Shown: in pieces, positions 33,893-45,160 of the stretch
How positions within the stretch are numbered: position 1 is the first letter of the stretch
Layout of the letters: every line of letters starts with the position of its first letter
DNA from: Nomia melanderi
Taxonomy: Eukaryota > Arthropoda > Insecta > Hymenoptera > Halictidae
NCBI RefSeq assembly: GCF_051020985.1
Contig: NC_135010.1
Span: 6,818,001 to 6,882,000 of the forward strand
Direction: 5' to 3'
Length of the DNA stretch: 64,000 bases
Translations under genes and position numbers: made by a program
Notes under the pieces: generated by a model
Seen by the model: the letters and a program-made list of their open reading frames with translations, nothing else
Told to the model about the DNA's origin: nothing
The model's database searches: none

Positions 33893-34335
33893 AATTTCAT
33901 TTCGATATTCAGTCCTGGGTTCTAGAGTAGCCGCCGTAACTTTCCAGTCGCATAGTTGAAAACCGAGTCACCAGGCCTCTTGTCGTTCGCGGCTGTGTCC
34001 GCGTGTCGGAAGTCAATTAGGAGCGACCGGAAGTTGGGCGGGACGGGGCCACGCGGACAGGAAGGGCGGATTTCGCGCGGCCAGACACACGGTGCCGCGC
34101 GCGTGTAACTCGACCGCTAAGTACGCGAGAGCCTCGCTGTAAATTCGAAGGGAAAATTGATGGGGTTCGAGCCGGGGCCGAAGGGACGGCCTTTGTGCTC
34201 GAGCATGCTGCTGGATATTGTTTCGCAAACTACTGCCCCACATTTTGGCGATTGTTCCGGAACGATATTTCGCTAGAATTAACCTTCGAGGCGGTGCTGG
34301 TGGGGGATTTTCAATGGGCGCCACGTTTGGTGAAT
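33893..34335. promoter_or_regulatory. CpG-rich island
   Basis: The strongest GC/CpG contrast in the first half of the window, with many CG dinucleotides and G-runs, no repeat match, and only unrecognised frames (103 codons minus, 78 plus). It could be a promoter/first-exon region or a conserved non-coding element; no TATA box or initiator can be singled out. Confidence 0.35.
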
Positions 34336-35829
34336 TGTAACAGTCGATTTGGTTTATTGGGGTTATACTCGAGAGGTTGGAGGAAGCTTTTCTTATGGAT
34401 GGTTGGTTTGATATTCATTCATTGTTATTAGGTTGAGATTGGTACGATTGTGTGAGTTTTAATTGGAGTTGTGATTGGTTGTGAATGGGTGTAGGTGCGA
34501 TTGACAGGTATTTGCTGGTAGTTTGGAGTTGACATTATTCGTTGCTTAAAATAGTAATAATTAGAAAATTTATGTTGTAATTAGTTTAGTATAATTAATA
34601 TCTATAATTAAATAGTAACTATTGTGTGATTGCAGTGTTTAAATGTTAGTAACTTACTGTTGATTCTAGAATAGTTTATGTGATAATTTAGTTTATTTCA
34701 TTGATTGATTAAATTTATGTAATTGATTATGTATTGATCTGCAGTGGTTGGTTCTTGTTGTGATTATTAGGTTATTTGAAATGTTTTGTATTTTTAAGGG
34801 AGATTCATAAGTTAGTTCCGTTTTATTAAATTTGAATAGCGTGAACGTGTGCTGGACACAGTTGTAAATTTTGTGAGGCTGACTTTGAGGAGCTTATTCT
34901 ACTTCGAGAAGATTGAATCCATATTGAATGTCTTGGATTAATTTTTCGTTTTCTTATCTGTACCTAACCTTTCTTGCATTCAGTTATATTGTAATATGTT
35001 TGAGAATTAAATTATTATGGAGTGCATTGTATAATAGAATTAATTAACAGATTAAAGGCTAATAATTAATAAACATGTATCTGAAAAATATTGTGCTGTA
35101 AATATACATATATAATTAATCTTTCGTTACATACTTTTTTCTTCTTTTTTATTTATATATTCATGTTTTATTGTATTCACTATGAGATAAGTGTCGACTA
35201 AGTCGACTAGTGACTTCAAAGTGAGACGATGGTATTTCCAATGAAAAAAATTGGATATTAATCGGAATACTTGAGATTTTTGTTCACGAGAAGTTTTGCT
35301 TCTGGTATGCATGGAAAAATTTAATTCACCCCTTATATGCAGAAATTTCTACGGGCAGCGCGGATTTTTCTCGATCGAAGGGACGTTTCTTTCTTTTGTT
35401 CTTCACTTTCACTATCTTTTGGATATATACAACTGACAGCTGAAAATATTTTTCATCCTTTTTCATGGATTTTTATGTCACCTATCTCGGTCTGTCTTTA
35501 GCAGTGCAATTCTACTTTAACACGAATTGTTCGTGTCTTTACCATGATTAACTGATTATTTTGTATACCATGAACATTGGAATTTTATAAATAATTCATA
35601 CATTATTTGACAATATTTTGAAATGCCAGGGAAAGAAATATTTTGTACTATCTATCTATCTCTACCTATTGAAGTAATTTTATCAACGTTTTGACTGATA
35701 GTCAAGTTTCAGTATTTCATAATTTTTATATTTCTAATTGAGAAAACCCTAAATTTCAAACACAAAGGTACAACAATTATTTGATTCCCACACAAGTTAT
35801 TACTCAACTAATATTAATGAGATAAAGCA
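34336..35829. other. AT-rich non-coding DNA
   Basis: From 34430 to 34800 there are TTGTGATTGGTTG-like repeated words; the rest is AT-rich. A 61-codon minus frame at 35127-35312 is unsupported. Confidence 0.45.
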
Positions 35830-36265
35830 TTAAGAAAAATAAGAACATGTAACGTAAAATTCCAATTCTAATAATTCTCCTAATAAAACTTTATTTCAAT
35901 GATTCTCAGTCCCAAATCATGAAGGAACACTGGAAATAACTAACGTAACGAACGACACAAAATTTCATCATCATCGCCCCCAATGTTCACAGAATTACAC
36001 GCGAAATTGCTGTCATTTAGTAAAAAAGATAAAGAAACACTAAAATTACTAATTTCTCGGAGATATTACCCAGAAAGTATCAAAGGAAATAAAAAACACA
36101 AAATGAAACTTCAATACCAATAATTCTTCCGAACAAACTTCTCTTCGACGATGCTGAATCCTATATCCCACACAAGCATTCGAAACAATTACGAACGATG
36201 CAAAATTTCATCATCATCGCCCCCAGCGTTCACAGAATTACACGCGAAATTACGATCGTTAAATA
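35830..36265. repeat. 243-bp-offset tandem duplication with a conserved core
   Basis: CAAAATTTCATCATCATCGC starts at 35958 and 36201. For about 50 bp (to ACACGCGAAATT) the copies differ at only about two positions, while flanking parts of the same duplication (AATTCTCCTAATAAAACTTT vs AATTCTTCCGAACAAACTTC) are far more diverged. Confidence 0.75.
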
Positions 36266-36735
36266 GAGAATCACCCCGTGATTTTCCTATTTTTCCCGAT
36301 CTCCGCCGGTTCTTCAGTGTAAAATGCTCGCCGGTGCACCGTAGCGCCGTTATCGAGGGACTAATTCCCCTTAATTGTCCCTTATTTTGCGGGAAAGCGG
36401 CGCGTTCATCGGCGAGCGTAATTAGATCCGGCTGCAGAAATGGGCCCCTATTTTTGCGGTATCGGGTACGTGCACCGATACAGCTAAATTATAAACAATT
36501 AACCTCCATTCCGTCGCTTAACCGGGACGGTGATGTCGTTACGCACATCACCACGCGTCGCCTATACCGGTTTTCCATGAATATCGGACTTTTCGGGAGG
36601 TTTAAAGGCCTGTGCACAACGAGCGACACTAGTGACTTCGTGGTATTTTGGGAGAATAAAAATTTTAAATTGTTTTATCCTTTTCCTGTGAGACAGAAGA
36701 ATTTTGTTTCTTCGTTACAGCAGAACCTCGTGTAA
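36266..36735. other. GC-richer island with a 194-codon open frame, unrecognised
   Basis: The plus frame 36151-36735 is the longest in the window. It begins inside the tandem duplication, has no recognisable domain, and its last part is AT-driven and ends at a pogo-like motif (TACAGCAGAACCTCGTGTAA, about 36716). Composition in 36266-36600 is CpG-rich. Not called as a gene; a candidate regulatory island. Confidence 0.3.
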
Positions 36736-37092
36736 CGTGATTAAAAAATTCCGTTACGATTTCATGAATCACGCGTTGAATTTCCTTTTTTGATACTGGT
36801 TCATCTTCTTTCTCTGCTTGCATTGCTTTCTTATAGATAACTTTCTATGATTAAAGAAAATTGTGAATTTAAATTAAAATAATTGTAAATTAGAAATAAA
36901 ATCACTTTTATAATTGCAATTATTTTTTTATCGTAATATTGGGGGGTTTTACCATTCTTTTTTATTTCAAAATCAAATAATTTTTGATAATTAAAACATT
37001 AATATTAAAAATCAAAAGAAATATTTTTTACTGTCTGATGTAGCGTCCTAGTGTATTTCTTTTTCTCTCAAATATATGTATATGAAGCTCCA
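36736..37092. other. AT-rich non-coding DNA
   Basis: No frame or element beyond the weak pogo-like motif at its left edge. Confidence 0.45.
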
Positions 37093-37231
37093 ACACTAAA
37101 TCGCAAATAAATGATTTAATTACTGAAACAGTAGGAGATCAGTACGTAGTTTCCCTTTACCAATTATCTAAGCAATCGATATATAATTTAGTCTCATCTG
37201 CTGACGGTTTTCTTCGTCCGCAAAGGGTTAA
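37093..37231. mobile_element. truncated TTAACCCTTTGC-family MITE
   Basis: Matches the right two thirds of 12685-12893 in the same orientation, from AATCGCAAATAAATGATTTA to the end TCCGCAAAGGGTTAA. The left end is missing. Its terminal TTAA (37228-37231) is also the first base block of the next element. Confidence 0.7.
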
Positions 37232-37366
37232 GCCTTTGCACTCCAAATTTCTTTTGCATTTTTTCCTCGATAACATTTTAAAACATAGTTACGTCACAGA
37301 GAGCAGTGTAAACGATTCTTCTTACTAATAATATTGATAATAACATAATAATGTAATCTATTTTAT
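37228..37366. mobile_element. truncated TTAA MITE, left half
   Basis: TTAAGCCTTTGCACTCCAAA and the following 130 bp (TTTTTCCTCGATAAC, GAGAGCAGTGTAAACGATT) match the left half of 37587-37835. The right half is replaced by other sequence. Confidence 0.65.
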
Positions 37367-37586
37367 TTCATTTACTATTCTTGTAGTTTCCACAGAGGAA
37401 TTTCCAAAAGTCAATATAATTATTCAACAGTTAACCCTTCGCACTTGATTTATTTTTAATATTGTCGTATATACTCGTATTCGTTTTCAAAAAAACGAAT
37501 GAAAGTAATTCACAGCAAATAGAATTCAACGTGTCATATTCATCTCATCTATTATCATCACAACAAGATTTCATTTTTATAATCTC
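37367..37586. mobile_element. unassigned sequence with a TTAACCCTTCGC left end
   Basis: TTAACCCTTCGCACTTGATT starts at 37431 and resembles the left ends at 33105 and 42752. No right end was found before the next element at 37587, so it is probably truncated. Confidence 0.4.
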
Positions 37587-37835
37587 TTAACCCTTTACAC
37601 ACCGAATTTCTTTTGGATTTTTTCCTCGATAACTCTGTATTATAACGATATTTCATTTTAAATGCATTTTAAAAAATAGTTACTTCACGGAGAGCAGTGT
37701 AAACGATTTTTCTTACTAATAATATTGAAAATAACATAATAATATAATCTATTTTAAGAATATCTTGACAAAGAATCACATCTGTGAATAAAACTGATGT
37801 CGAGTCACGCTCGACATAGGAGCGCAAAGGGTTAA
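37587..37835. mobile_element. piggyBac-like MITE, TTAACCCTTTGC ends, complete
   Basis: Left end TTAACCCTTTACACACCGAA; right end reverse-complemented TTAACCCTTTGCGCTCCTAT. It is 249 bp with TTAA at both edges, and its left half recurs at 37228-37366. A near-palindrome TGTCGAGTCACGCTCGACA lies just inside the right end (37798-37816). Confidence 0.8.
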
Positions 37836-38115
37836 CATTCCTCAATAATTATACACGACCGGGTTGCTGGTGTGTGTAGGCCTTAAAAAGCTGGGACAGC
37901 GTAAGCCAGTTTGTAGCGGTTTCCCTGCCGTCGTTCGCGGCATAATAAACGAACAGGGAACAGTGGAACGGTGCGTGTTTACACACGTGATAACCGTGAA
38001 TCAGCCACACGTGGCCCGATCCATTTACATGCGTTACGAGTTCAAATTGACGATCGTTCTCGCGACGAACGAGTCGAATGAGATTCGCGGTGACTCGGTT
38101 CAACTTTGACCCGTT
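37836..38115. other. GC/CpG-richer unique island
   Basis: Open on both strands (81 and 84 codons), no recognised protein; candidate regulatory DNA. Confidence 0.3.
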
Positions 38116-39369
38116 TGCGTAAGAAGAAGTAAAGGAAAATAATCTAATTTGGACTTCCTTCTACAATAAACTGGAGCATAGCTTTTCATCATACACAATG
38201 ATTTCGACGATTGATTTTGACTTGAACTGTTTAAGTACAACCTTCGCGAAAATTCAATCGAAAAGTAGCTTCTGTTGTTCAGAAACTGAATGACGCTTTT
38301 CTATTTGCACATTAAAAAGTTCTATGTAAAGAGTTTTATAATTTTAAGCAGGTAATAATAGAAATGAAAATAAATAATTATAAGGAAATCGAATAGATAC
38401 ACTTAACACTATTTCCACCGAAGGTGTCAAAACGCTGAAATTTTTACTTAAATTTGTTTTCCAAGTGTAGTTTATATTCTGAATTGATTTTTCGACTTCT
38501 CCAATCACGATTATAAAATTAACTATAGGAAATGTCCAGAATTTAATCGAGGAACGATGATTAAACTGAGAACATAAGTTTAAGTTTAGTAATGTTCATT
38601 TGGAACCGTTAAGTACAAATTAGGAAATCGAATTCTTAAATTGGAGCATTCACGTTGTTTTGAAAATATATTTTTGTAAATAGTCGCGTAATGTTTCGGT
38701 GGAGATGAAAATTATTGAGAATGTCAATAATATTGGAGCAGTGAATTTTTACGAAATTAGCACGTCATTTGTAGTTTCAATTTTAATATCCTTTTCAATT
38801 CCAAAATGCTTACGACCTTGTATTAATACGCTAAATCAAAGTATAACAATCGTTTCTGTTAAACAAGCATCTGAGTGTCAGTGAAAACGCACACGCGCGA
38901 GAATTTCAATAAACGTTTTTTACTGCATTCTGTCCATCTTTCCAGGGAATCTACATACGTATCAATCAATCGCCTTAATGAATGCATACCCGCGAATACA
39001 TATTGATATTTCACTCGAAATTCTTTTATACGGTAATTCAATCTCATTCGTTCCCTCTCGTTCCGCTTGTACAGTTTTCAATAATAAAATAAATGATATC
39101 GTTGCACGTTCACTCGTACGTTCTAATGAACAATTTTAAAACTGTCCTCGGTAATCAAATTATAAAGGGTTCCCTAATTCGTTCTCCTTAACCTGCGCAA
39201 ACAATGTTTCCTACAAAATTCCATAGAGAATAAAAGCTAATAATCTACAGTTACTCGTTTTAATATTCGGACACTATGGTTTTTGCAAAATTAAAGCTTT
39301 ACGTACTTACTTGAAATGTGGTTGTCGAATTTTCTGGTTCGTAAATGGTTACAATATTGGTGTCGAAAA
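38116..39369. other. AT-rich non-coding DNA
   Basis: TTAACACTATTTCCACCGAA at 38404 looks like a TTAACACTAGAAC-family left end, but no matching right end was seen. Short frames at 38699-39047 are unsupported. Confidence 0.4.
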
Positions 39370-39478
39370 AATATTATATATAATATTATGTTATATGTAT
39401 TATATATATTATATATAATATTATGTTATATATATTATATATAATATTATATATATTATATATATATAAAAGTTATAT
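39370..39478. repeat. (AT)n-type microsatellite
   Basis: Runs of TATATAATATTATGTTATAT with almost no G/C for about 110 bp. Confidence 0.85.
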
Positions 39479-39499
39479 AAATGAAATAAAAATGTCCTC

Positions 39500-39860
39500 T
39501 TATCGATGGAAAATGAATTTCCATGTTTGTTGATGCCGTTCGAAAACCTATTCTTACGAACAACACATTTTCCACGTTGAAACTCCGCGCAACGGGACGT
39601 GAAATCTTTTGTGCGACGAATTCGCGATACGACAATACGGACCGGAACACAAATATTGACGAGCTTTGTGCCGTTGCTGAACGGTTGCTGCAAAAAGTGG
39701 GCGATATTAATGTTTCATTCAATGCCACGTGTTCAATTTTATTATTACCCGTGGCGCGTGACTGGATTAAATCAAGAGACACCGTCCCACTTCGTTTTTC
39801 GTCGTATAAATTTCGATGGGGCGTTAACACGCGGCGCGAGAATTATTTGATGTTCTGTTT
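39500..39860. other. balanced-composition island open in several frames
   Basis: Four overlapping frames of 83-124 codons on both strands. The plus frame 39523-39864 includes a stretch DELCAVAERLLQKVGDINVS that looks orderly, but antisense frames are equally open and no family is recognised. Listed as a weak coding or regulatory candidate. Confidence 0.2.
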
Positions 39861-39920
39861 TTAATAAGTAATAACAGTTTTAATAAATATACAAACGCGA
39901 GACACAGTAAAGGTGTAAAG

Positions 39921-39992
39921 TATGAATACAACGCAATAATAACATCGTTATCAGAATAATAAACAGAATACAATATGACAAATACGTCGATA
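39921..39992 (+). repeat. dispersed repeat, copy 1
   Basis: TATGAATACAACGCAATAAT to AATACGTCGATA matches 44547-44620 at roughly 80 percent over 72 bp in the same orientation, including TTATCAGAA(T/C)AATAAACAG. Confidence 0.65.
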
Positions 39993-40029
39993 TATATTGA
40001 TTCCTATACGACTCGTATAAAATATGATT

Positions 40030-40118
40030 GAAAATTCTGCGTTTTCTTCCGTTCATTTAACTTTACATCGATTCCTACATTATCGAATTAATCAGATTTT
40101 CAATTTTCGTCTTTCAAA
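40030..40118. mobile_element. fragment related to the 57119-57357 MITE
   Basis: AAATTCTGCGTTTTCTTCCG and the following 80 bp match 57161-57245 in order. Neither end with TTAA is preserved. Confidence 0.55.
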
Positions 40119-42320
40119 TCAAAATGATCGAGTTCTCCGTTTGCCTTATAATACCGTGTGGCGCTCGCGGTAGAGATTATAAAGAAAATTTAATAAATAC
40201 AAACGCCATTCAGCTCTTTCAAATACGAATTAAATATTATTTATTTCTCATCAATTATTACGCTTTAAAGTAATCGTGGACATGGAATAAGAATGAAATT
40301 TTTGTAGTTTTCTAGTAAATTATTAATCATGAAGTAGTCCTAACAAGCAGTTACGGAAAAAAATCGTAAGGCAAGGGGTTCATAGTTATAACGATTACAA
40401 TTCTACATTATCTTGTCATTTTTAAATGTTTTCTTCCAAATAGACTTGACGCGCATTCAAAACGAATGGCTTATATTAATGTGTGCGTTTCCACGTGTAG
40501 CTTTCACGCGAAAAGGGCGTTGCATTTTGAATGAATTGTTGATAGATAGGGCCGAAAATATTAACACGGTCGGAACACGAGAGAGGTAACAAATATTTTC
40601 TATCCGGATTCAGTGTCGGCCGCGATTAAGTTATTCGCATATCAATTGGTTTCGATCACGTTCGATCCCGTTTCACGTGCGGTGGAAATTTTTATCGGGA
40701 CGCCATTACGCGAGCAAACTCTCGCCTATACCACGAGCGAATCAATGGTGGAATGCAATTATTTAAATTTCTTTCATAGGTGCGCGTAACACGGTTCTGT
40801 TGGCGGTTGATTGTTACTTTTCAAGGTACAATGGGAATATTGAAAAGATTGAATTCCATGTTTTTTTGGACGGTGTTGTTGTTAACGTAACTTTTAGCCT
40901 GTTGTTTCGTATGTAAAATTCAAGTCATATTTTTTATGTCGTTGCTCTTAATGAAAGAATATTTTTTTGTTAATTGAAACAGTTTTCTTTATAATGAAAC
41001 ATATTTTTTATTACTCCATGGAAATCTGGAGAATATTCTTTTACTTCTTTTTACGAAGGTCTACACGTATATTGAGTTTTGGTAAATTTTTAACATTTTT
41101 GCTTTATACAATCGAGTTTCCTCTTTTTGTTTCTCAGAGTCTTTAATTTTTATCGACAAACGGTTACTTGAAATCTACAGAATATTACGTTTATTTTAAT
41201 AAATGTAATACACTGAACACTTACGACTGATCGTTATTTTTTTCTTTGGTTAAATCACTTGAATACGTATTTAAGATTTCTAAACCTTTTCAATTAATTA
41301 CGTATCTAAATGAAACGGATGGAAAACAAAAAGGTAGGAAAAATAAAAATTAATTAACTAAGATCTGGTGATTCCTGATAGTGCTGCGGTACGTAATTAT
41401 ATATCTTAAAAACGTTCATTTTATATTTCTAACCTAGATCTATCTTTGTACCGGATGTAGATTAGAGTACGGTGATTTATAAAGTATTTACTTGAGGGAT
41501 TAACATATATCTCTAGCGGAAGAAATAAGTAGGCCAATACCACAAAGAAGAGGGGACGAGTTGGATAAATTGCACCATTGCCTTTTAATCAGTTCAATCG
41601 ACTAAGGTACTTGGAAATTAGATGAACTCATTCTGGTGCATCGAATTTTTCTCCTGAGTATTTTTTAACTAATGAATTATTTAGACTCGCGCAATACATG
41701 TTTTTACATTTATACTTTTCTAAAAGACCATTCGTTTCTATAACACAGAATAATTTCTACTTCAACTAGAATTAAACAAGAATATATTTTATTCATTAAG
41801 GATTTGATAAGGTACAAAACATAATAACAAGCGGATTTCTAATTAGAAGAAGTTAATTGATTAAGTAACCCAGTTTATTCATATGACCCAATTAATTTAT
41901 TAATTAACTCATACAATGCACATACATGTAATACTGCAGAATATATTATACACATTTTCTGTGTACGTTCAAGCCGATGAATTTCTATTTTCTTATTCGA
42001 CATACTATTGAAACATCATTAATTAGCAGCTGTTTATATCATTGCATATTCAGTTCTAGAATTCATTGGAATGTAAGCAATACACAAGTACAAATACAGG
42101 CAACGTGAATCGTTAATTTGACAAATAAGTATGGCTTTAATAATTTCGTGTGATATTTCAATTGATTTCGCAATGAATGGACTGCTTCTCTCCTAATTAA
42201 GCCGGTTAATCGAGGTCGAATTGTAGATGTATCCAATTATGTCTGGTTATGTTGAACAACGATAATTGACAGGGATTAATCACGAATGTAAAGTGTATCG
42301 AGCTGTGATAAATACTCCTC
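40119..42320. other. non-coding DNA with an island at 40480-40800
   Basis: The island is CpG-rich and unique. The rest is AT-rich without elements. From 42160 to 42320 the sequence again becomes more balanced, with TAATTAAG-type cores. Confidence 0.4.
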
Positions 42321-42323
42321 GAT

Positions 42324-42345
42324 CGATGGCATTGTAATGCCATCG
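42324..42345. promoter_or_regulatory. perfect 10-bp-arm palindrome
   Basis: CGATGGCATT and AATGCCATCG flank a 2-bp GT spacer. The arms match perfectly. It lies in a balanced-composition stretch, not in a MITE. The spacer is too short for an RNA hairpin loop, so a dimeric DNA-binding site is the simpler reading. Confidence 0.4.
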
Positions 42346-42699
42346 TTATTTTCAAGTGACAAGCGCGCAAACTCGACGAAAAGGGAGTAATTTAAATGTA
42401 AAACGAAAATCAATTACAGCAACGTGCCGGATCTTTCTATCGAATCGTTTAAAAAATGTTGTGTTCTTATTGTTACAAGATTCATTCTTATAATTTACAG
42501 AATCTAACATGTGGTCAATTCATAAGCAAGCAAACAATCAATATTTATAAATGTAAAGAATATTAAATAAATAATATAAAAGATATTAAGACGGTAAAGG
42601 TGCTTTCGTGAGAAATTTCAAAATGAATCCTTGCATTTGTGCAAATGCAGCAATAGGAAACTTAAAAATCTTAAAATCTTAAGAAATCTGCTTTCTTAA
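42346..42699. other. AT-rich non-coding DNA
   Basis: Nothing recognisable. Confidence 0.4.
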
Positions 42700-42755
42700 T
42701 TTTTATAATAAATTATAAATATTTCAGTCTTATTGCTCGGTAGTTTTAGTGTTAA
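42700..42755. mobile_element. right-end fragment of TTAACACTAGAAC family
   Basis: GCTCGGTAGTTTTAGTGTTAA at its end matches the family terminus. Its TTAA is shared with the start of the next element at 42752. Confidence 0.5.
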
Positions 42756-43012
42756 CCTCTTGCCATATGATTTATTTCTCAACTGTACTTGATAGAATAA
42801 CTTTACTATTAATAATTTACTACAAAACAAAAGAATTTTATACTTATTCTATGTCTACGTACACTACGAATATTAAGATTTGATAACGGACAAGTAACGT
42901 TTAATTTATTAAAATAAACAAATGACATTCAGACTTGTCGAATCCAAGTTAAAATTTTCATTATGAGCCTGACACGTTGTTATAAGCTTTATGATATAAG
43001 GCAAAGGGTTAA
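42752..43012. mobile_element. piggyBac-like MITE, TTAACC(C/T)(T/C)TTGCC ends
   Basis: Left end TTAACCTCTTGCCATATGAT; reverse-complemented right end TTAACCCTTTGCCTTATATC. It is 261 bp with TTAA at both edges and no coding capacity. The minus-strand 133-codon frame at 42909-43310 runs across its right edge and is chance. Confidence 0.75.
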
Positions 43013-43335
43013 AAACAAGGTTACAAGGTCGTGCACGAAGATGAACCGCACTGGCGAGTCGTGAATACGGTCTCCAGTCGAGTCCACTGTCTTTATTCAG
43101 CGAAATGATATTCGTGCGGAATAAATCTGCCTTCGTACCACGTGAATAGGGATGGCCCGGGTAAACAATGGAAAGCGTGTTGCACGAAACGTCGTAAACC
43201 GATCGGGAAAATGCGATGATTCTGCCGAGAATGGGAGCGGGACGTCGAGATTGAGCTCGCAGAGGGATCCGTAACGTTCCCGTTGATCGGATTATACATA
43301 TGTTACGCAACTCTGGACAACTACGTGCTGTAAAT
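43013..43335. other. GC/CpG-richer unique island
   Basis: Frames on the minus strand (68 and 133 codons) are unrecognised. Candidate regulatory DNA. Confidence 0.3.
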
Positions 43336-44244
43336 TCGATAATTAACGTATAATCGGTTCAAATTGCGCAGCAAATCGATTACCGCACTCTCATTTTCCT
43401 TTGATTTACAAAGGACTGTCCGATCGTTGGAGAATATTAATATGCTTTTCGATTTTATGATACTTCACCCTTTGCGGATTTTTAAAAGTATTGGCAATTT
43501 CAAGTGGATTGGAATTAATTAATGAGTCGGTATCTACAGTTCTTAAGCTATGCTATTATTCAGTTGATAGATATAGTTTGTATTTAATTAATTAGAAGTT
43601 CAAGCAATTAGCACTTCTGTTGGTAGATATTTTCGTTCGATTCGAATATTCTTATTGTGATTGTTTTTAAAATACATGGTGGTTGACGCGTTGAAAATTT
43701 TTTTTTATGAGAAATTGAATTGGATATAGACTTTGCTGGAAAATAAAGAAACTATCTATTGATCTTTTATTTTCTACATGATTAAATTTATTAATCGCAA
43801 TTTGTGACTTAGATATGTACGTCTGATGTGATTATTAGGATAACACTGGTTCTCAAAGGTTTAAAAAGATCTTAGTTCATTTATAATTTAATTGCAGATT
43901 TTTATAATTAATTTGTTGTTTATTTCGAGATACAAGAGTTTTTTGGATTGGCATAAAGTATTTATTTCAAAGAGCAAAGGCAACTATGTGCGAGGTATAT
44001 GTAGGGTGACTAATTGAGAAACTTTGACAACGTCGATGTAAGGCAACCGTAAATGATTGATCGATTATTGATCGATAAACTTTTTGTATGTAATAAACAA
44101 CACATATTATTAGAGATAACTGTACTTGTATGTAATTCAATTACTATGTAATAGGTAATACATGGTACGGAATAATTAATCCAATTAGTCTAATCATTAT
44201 CTCACGTTAATGTCTTCACCATTCATTTTATTTTTTGTACCCTT
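43336..44244. other. AT-rich non-coding DNA
   Basis: CACTGGTTCTCAAAGGTTT (about 43846) resembles a hAT terminal repeat and CACCCTTTGCGGATTTT (about 43466) a piggyBac-like end, but neither has a partner. Confidence 0.4.
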
Positions 44245-44341
44245 ACAATAAAGTTTGAAGAAACTAAAAATAATGTATTGTTAGAATTTTTATAGGGACT
44301 ACATATAAATTATATTAAATACTCGTTAGTTCTAGTGTTAA
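44245..44341. mobile_element. fragment of TTAACACTAGAAC family, reversed
   Basis: AATTTTTATAGGGACTACAT and the end CGTTAGTTCTAGTGTTAA match, on the minus strand, the left part of 3122-3346. The other end is lost. Confidence 0.65.
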
Positions 44342-44546
44342 GCTTTTATAACAATGTGAAGATTTTAAACAAAATTCATGAGCTTTATTACTACTCAACT
44401 CTTTTAGATTCAAATTAAACGTAATTCTTTTGTTAACAATAATTATACTTCACAGCAATCGTAGGATATGTCTAGAGTTTCTTTCTTTTTCAATAAACTA
44501 TTAATGGAGCAGTTGTATCGAACATAGTTGTGATCAGTTATTAAAA
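44342..44546. other. AT-rich non-coding DNA
   Basis: No recognisable feature. A 105-codon minus frame (44443-44760) is AT-driven. Confidence 0.4.
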
Positions 44547-44620
44547 TATGAATATAACACAATAATAAAATTGTTATCAGAACAATAAACAGAATACAAT
44601 GTGTTAAATACGTCGATACA
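44547..44620 (+). repeat. dispersed repeat, copy 2
   Basis: Same-orientation match to 39921-39992. No terminal repeats are visible, so the element type is unknown. Confidence 0.65.
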
Positions 44621-44915
44621 CATATCAATTTGTATACTTGAGTATACAATGAGTTGAGTATACTTTGTACTCGACAATATTTTTCATCACAAACATTCAT
44701 TATTTTCTGACGAAATATCAACAATATTATTTGCAACTTACATAAAGGAACATCTTGCATAAATTATGGGACAGAATTGTTTTCTTTCTGTTTCATGTGT
44801 TAATACCTTATTCAACATTTTATATTGAATTGCCGTGGAACTTATTTATTCGATTGTTTTAAAATTTTCTTTGGTATACAAAGGAATGTTTAATTCTTAC
44901 ATATTTATGTTCCGT
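44621..44915. other. AT-rich non-coding DNA
   Basis: Nothing recognisable. Confidence 0.4.
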
Positions 44916-45160
44916 TTAACACGTTGACTGCCACGATGGTCACCGGTGGCCGGAGCTTGCAAATTGCTTGAAAACAATTACAATAAGAAAATTGATATTG
45001 AATCGAAATAATTAGTAACAGAAGCTAGATAATAGTGTAATACGAGTACTGTAATACCAAAAAATTAATAATTATTTCTAATACTATTTTCCATTGTCAT
45101 AAAGGAATAAATCTTACTGTAACAAAATGCTCGAAATTCTCGTGGCAGTCAACGCGTTAA
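44916..45160. mobile_element. TTAA-type MITE, TTAACACGTTGA family (copy 2)
   Basis: Left end TTAACACGTTGACTGCCACG; right end reverse-complemented TTAACGCGTTGACTGCCACG, agreeing at 19 of 20 positions. TTAA is on both edges; length 245 bp. The subterminal near-palindrome GGTCACCGGTGGCC corresponds to the perfect one in copy 1 (11650-11897). Confidence 0.85.

Noticed and set aside
36151..36735. 194-codon plus-strand frame, longest in the window
   Set aside because: Starts inside a tandem duplication, lacks any recognised motif, mixes CpG-rich and AT-driven segments, and has no splice or promoter context.
36714..36740. TACAGCAGAACCTCGTGTAA as a pogo-type left end
   Set aside because: No inverted partner downstream; kept only as a possible relic.
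39523..39864. 113-codon frame with an orderly helical-looking segment
   Set aside because: Three other frames, two of them antisense, are equally open; no family or splice signal recognised.
43843..43870. CACTGGTTCTCAAAGG as a hAT terminal repeat
   Set aside because: No matching inverted end within about 1 kb on either side and no 8-bp duplication.
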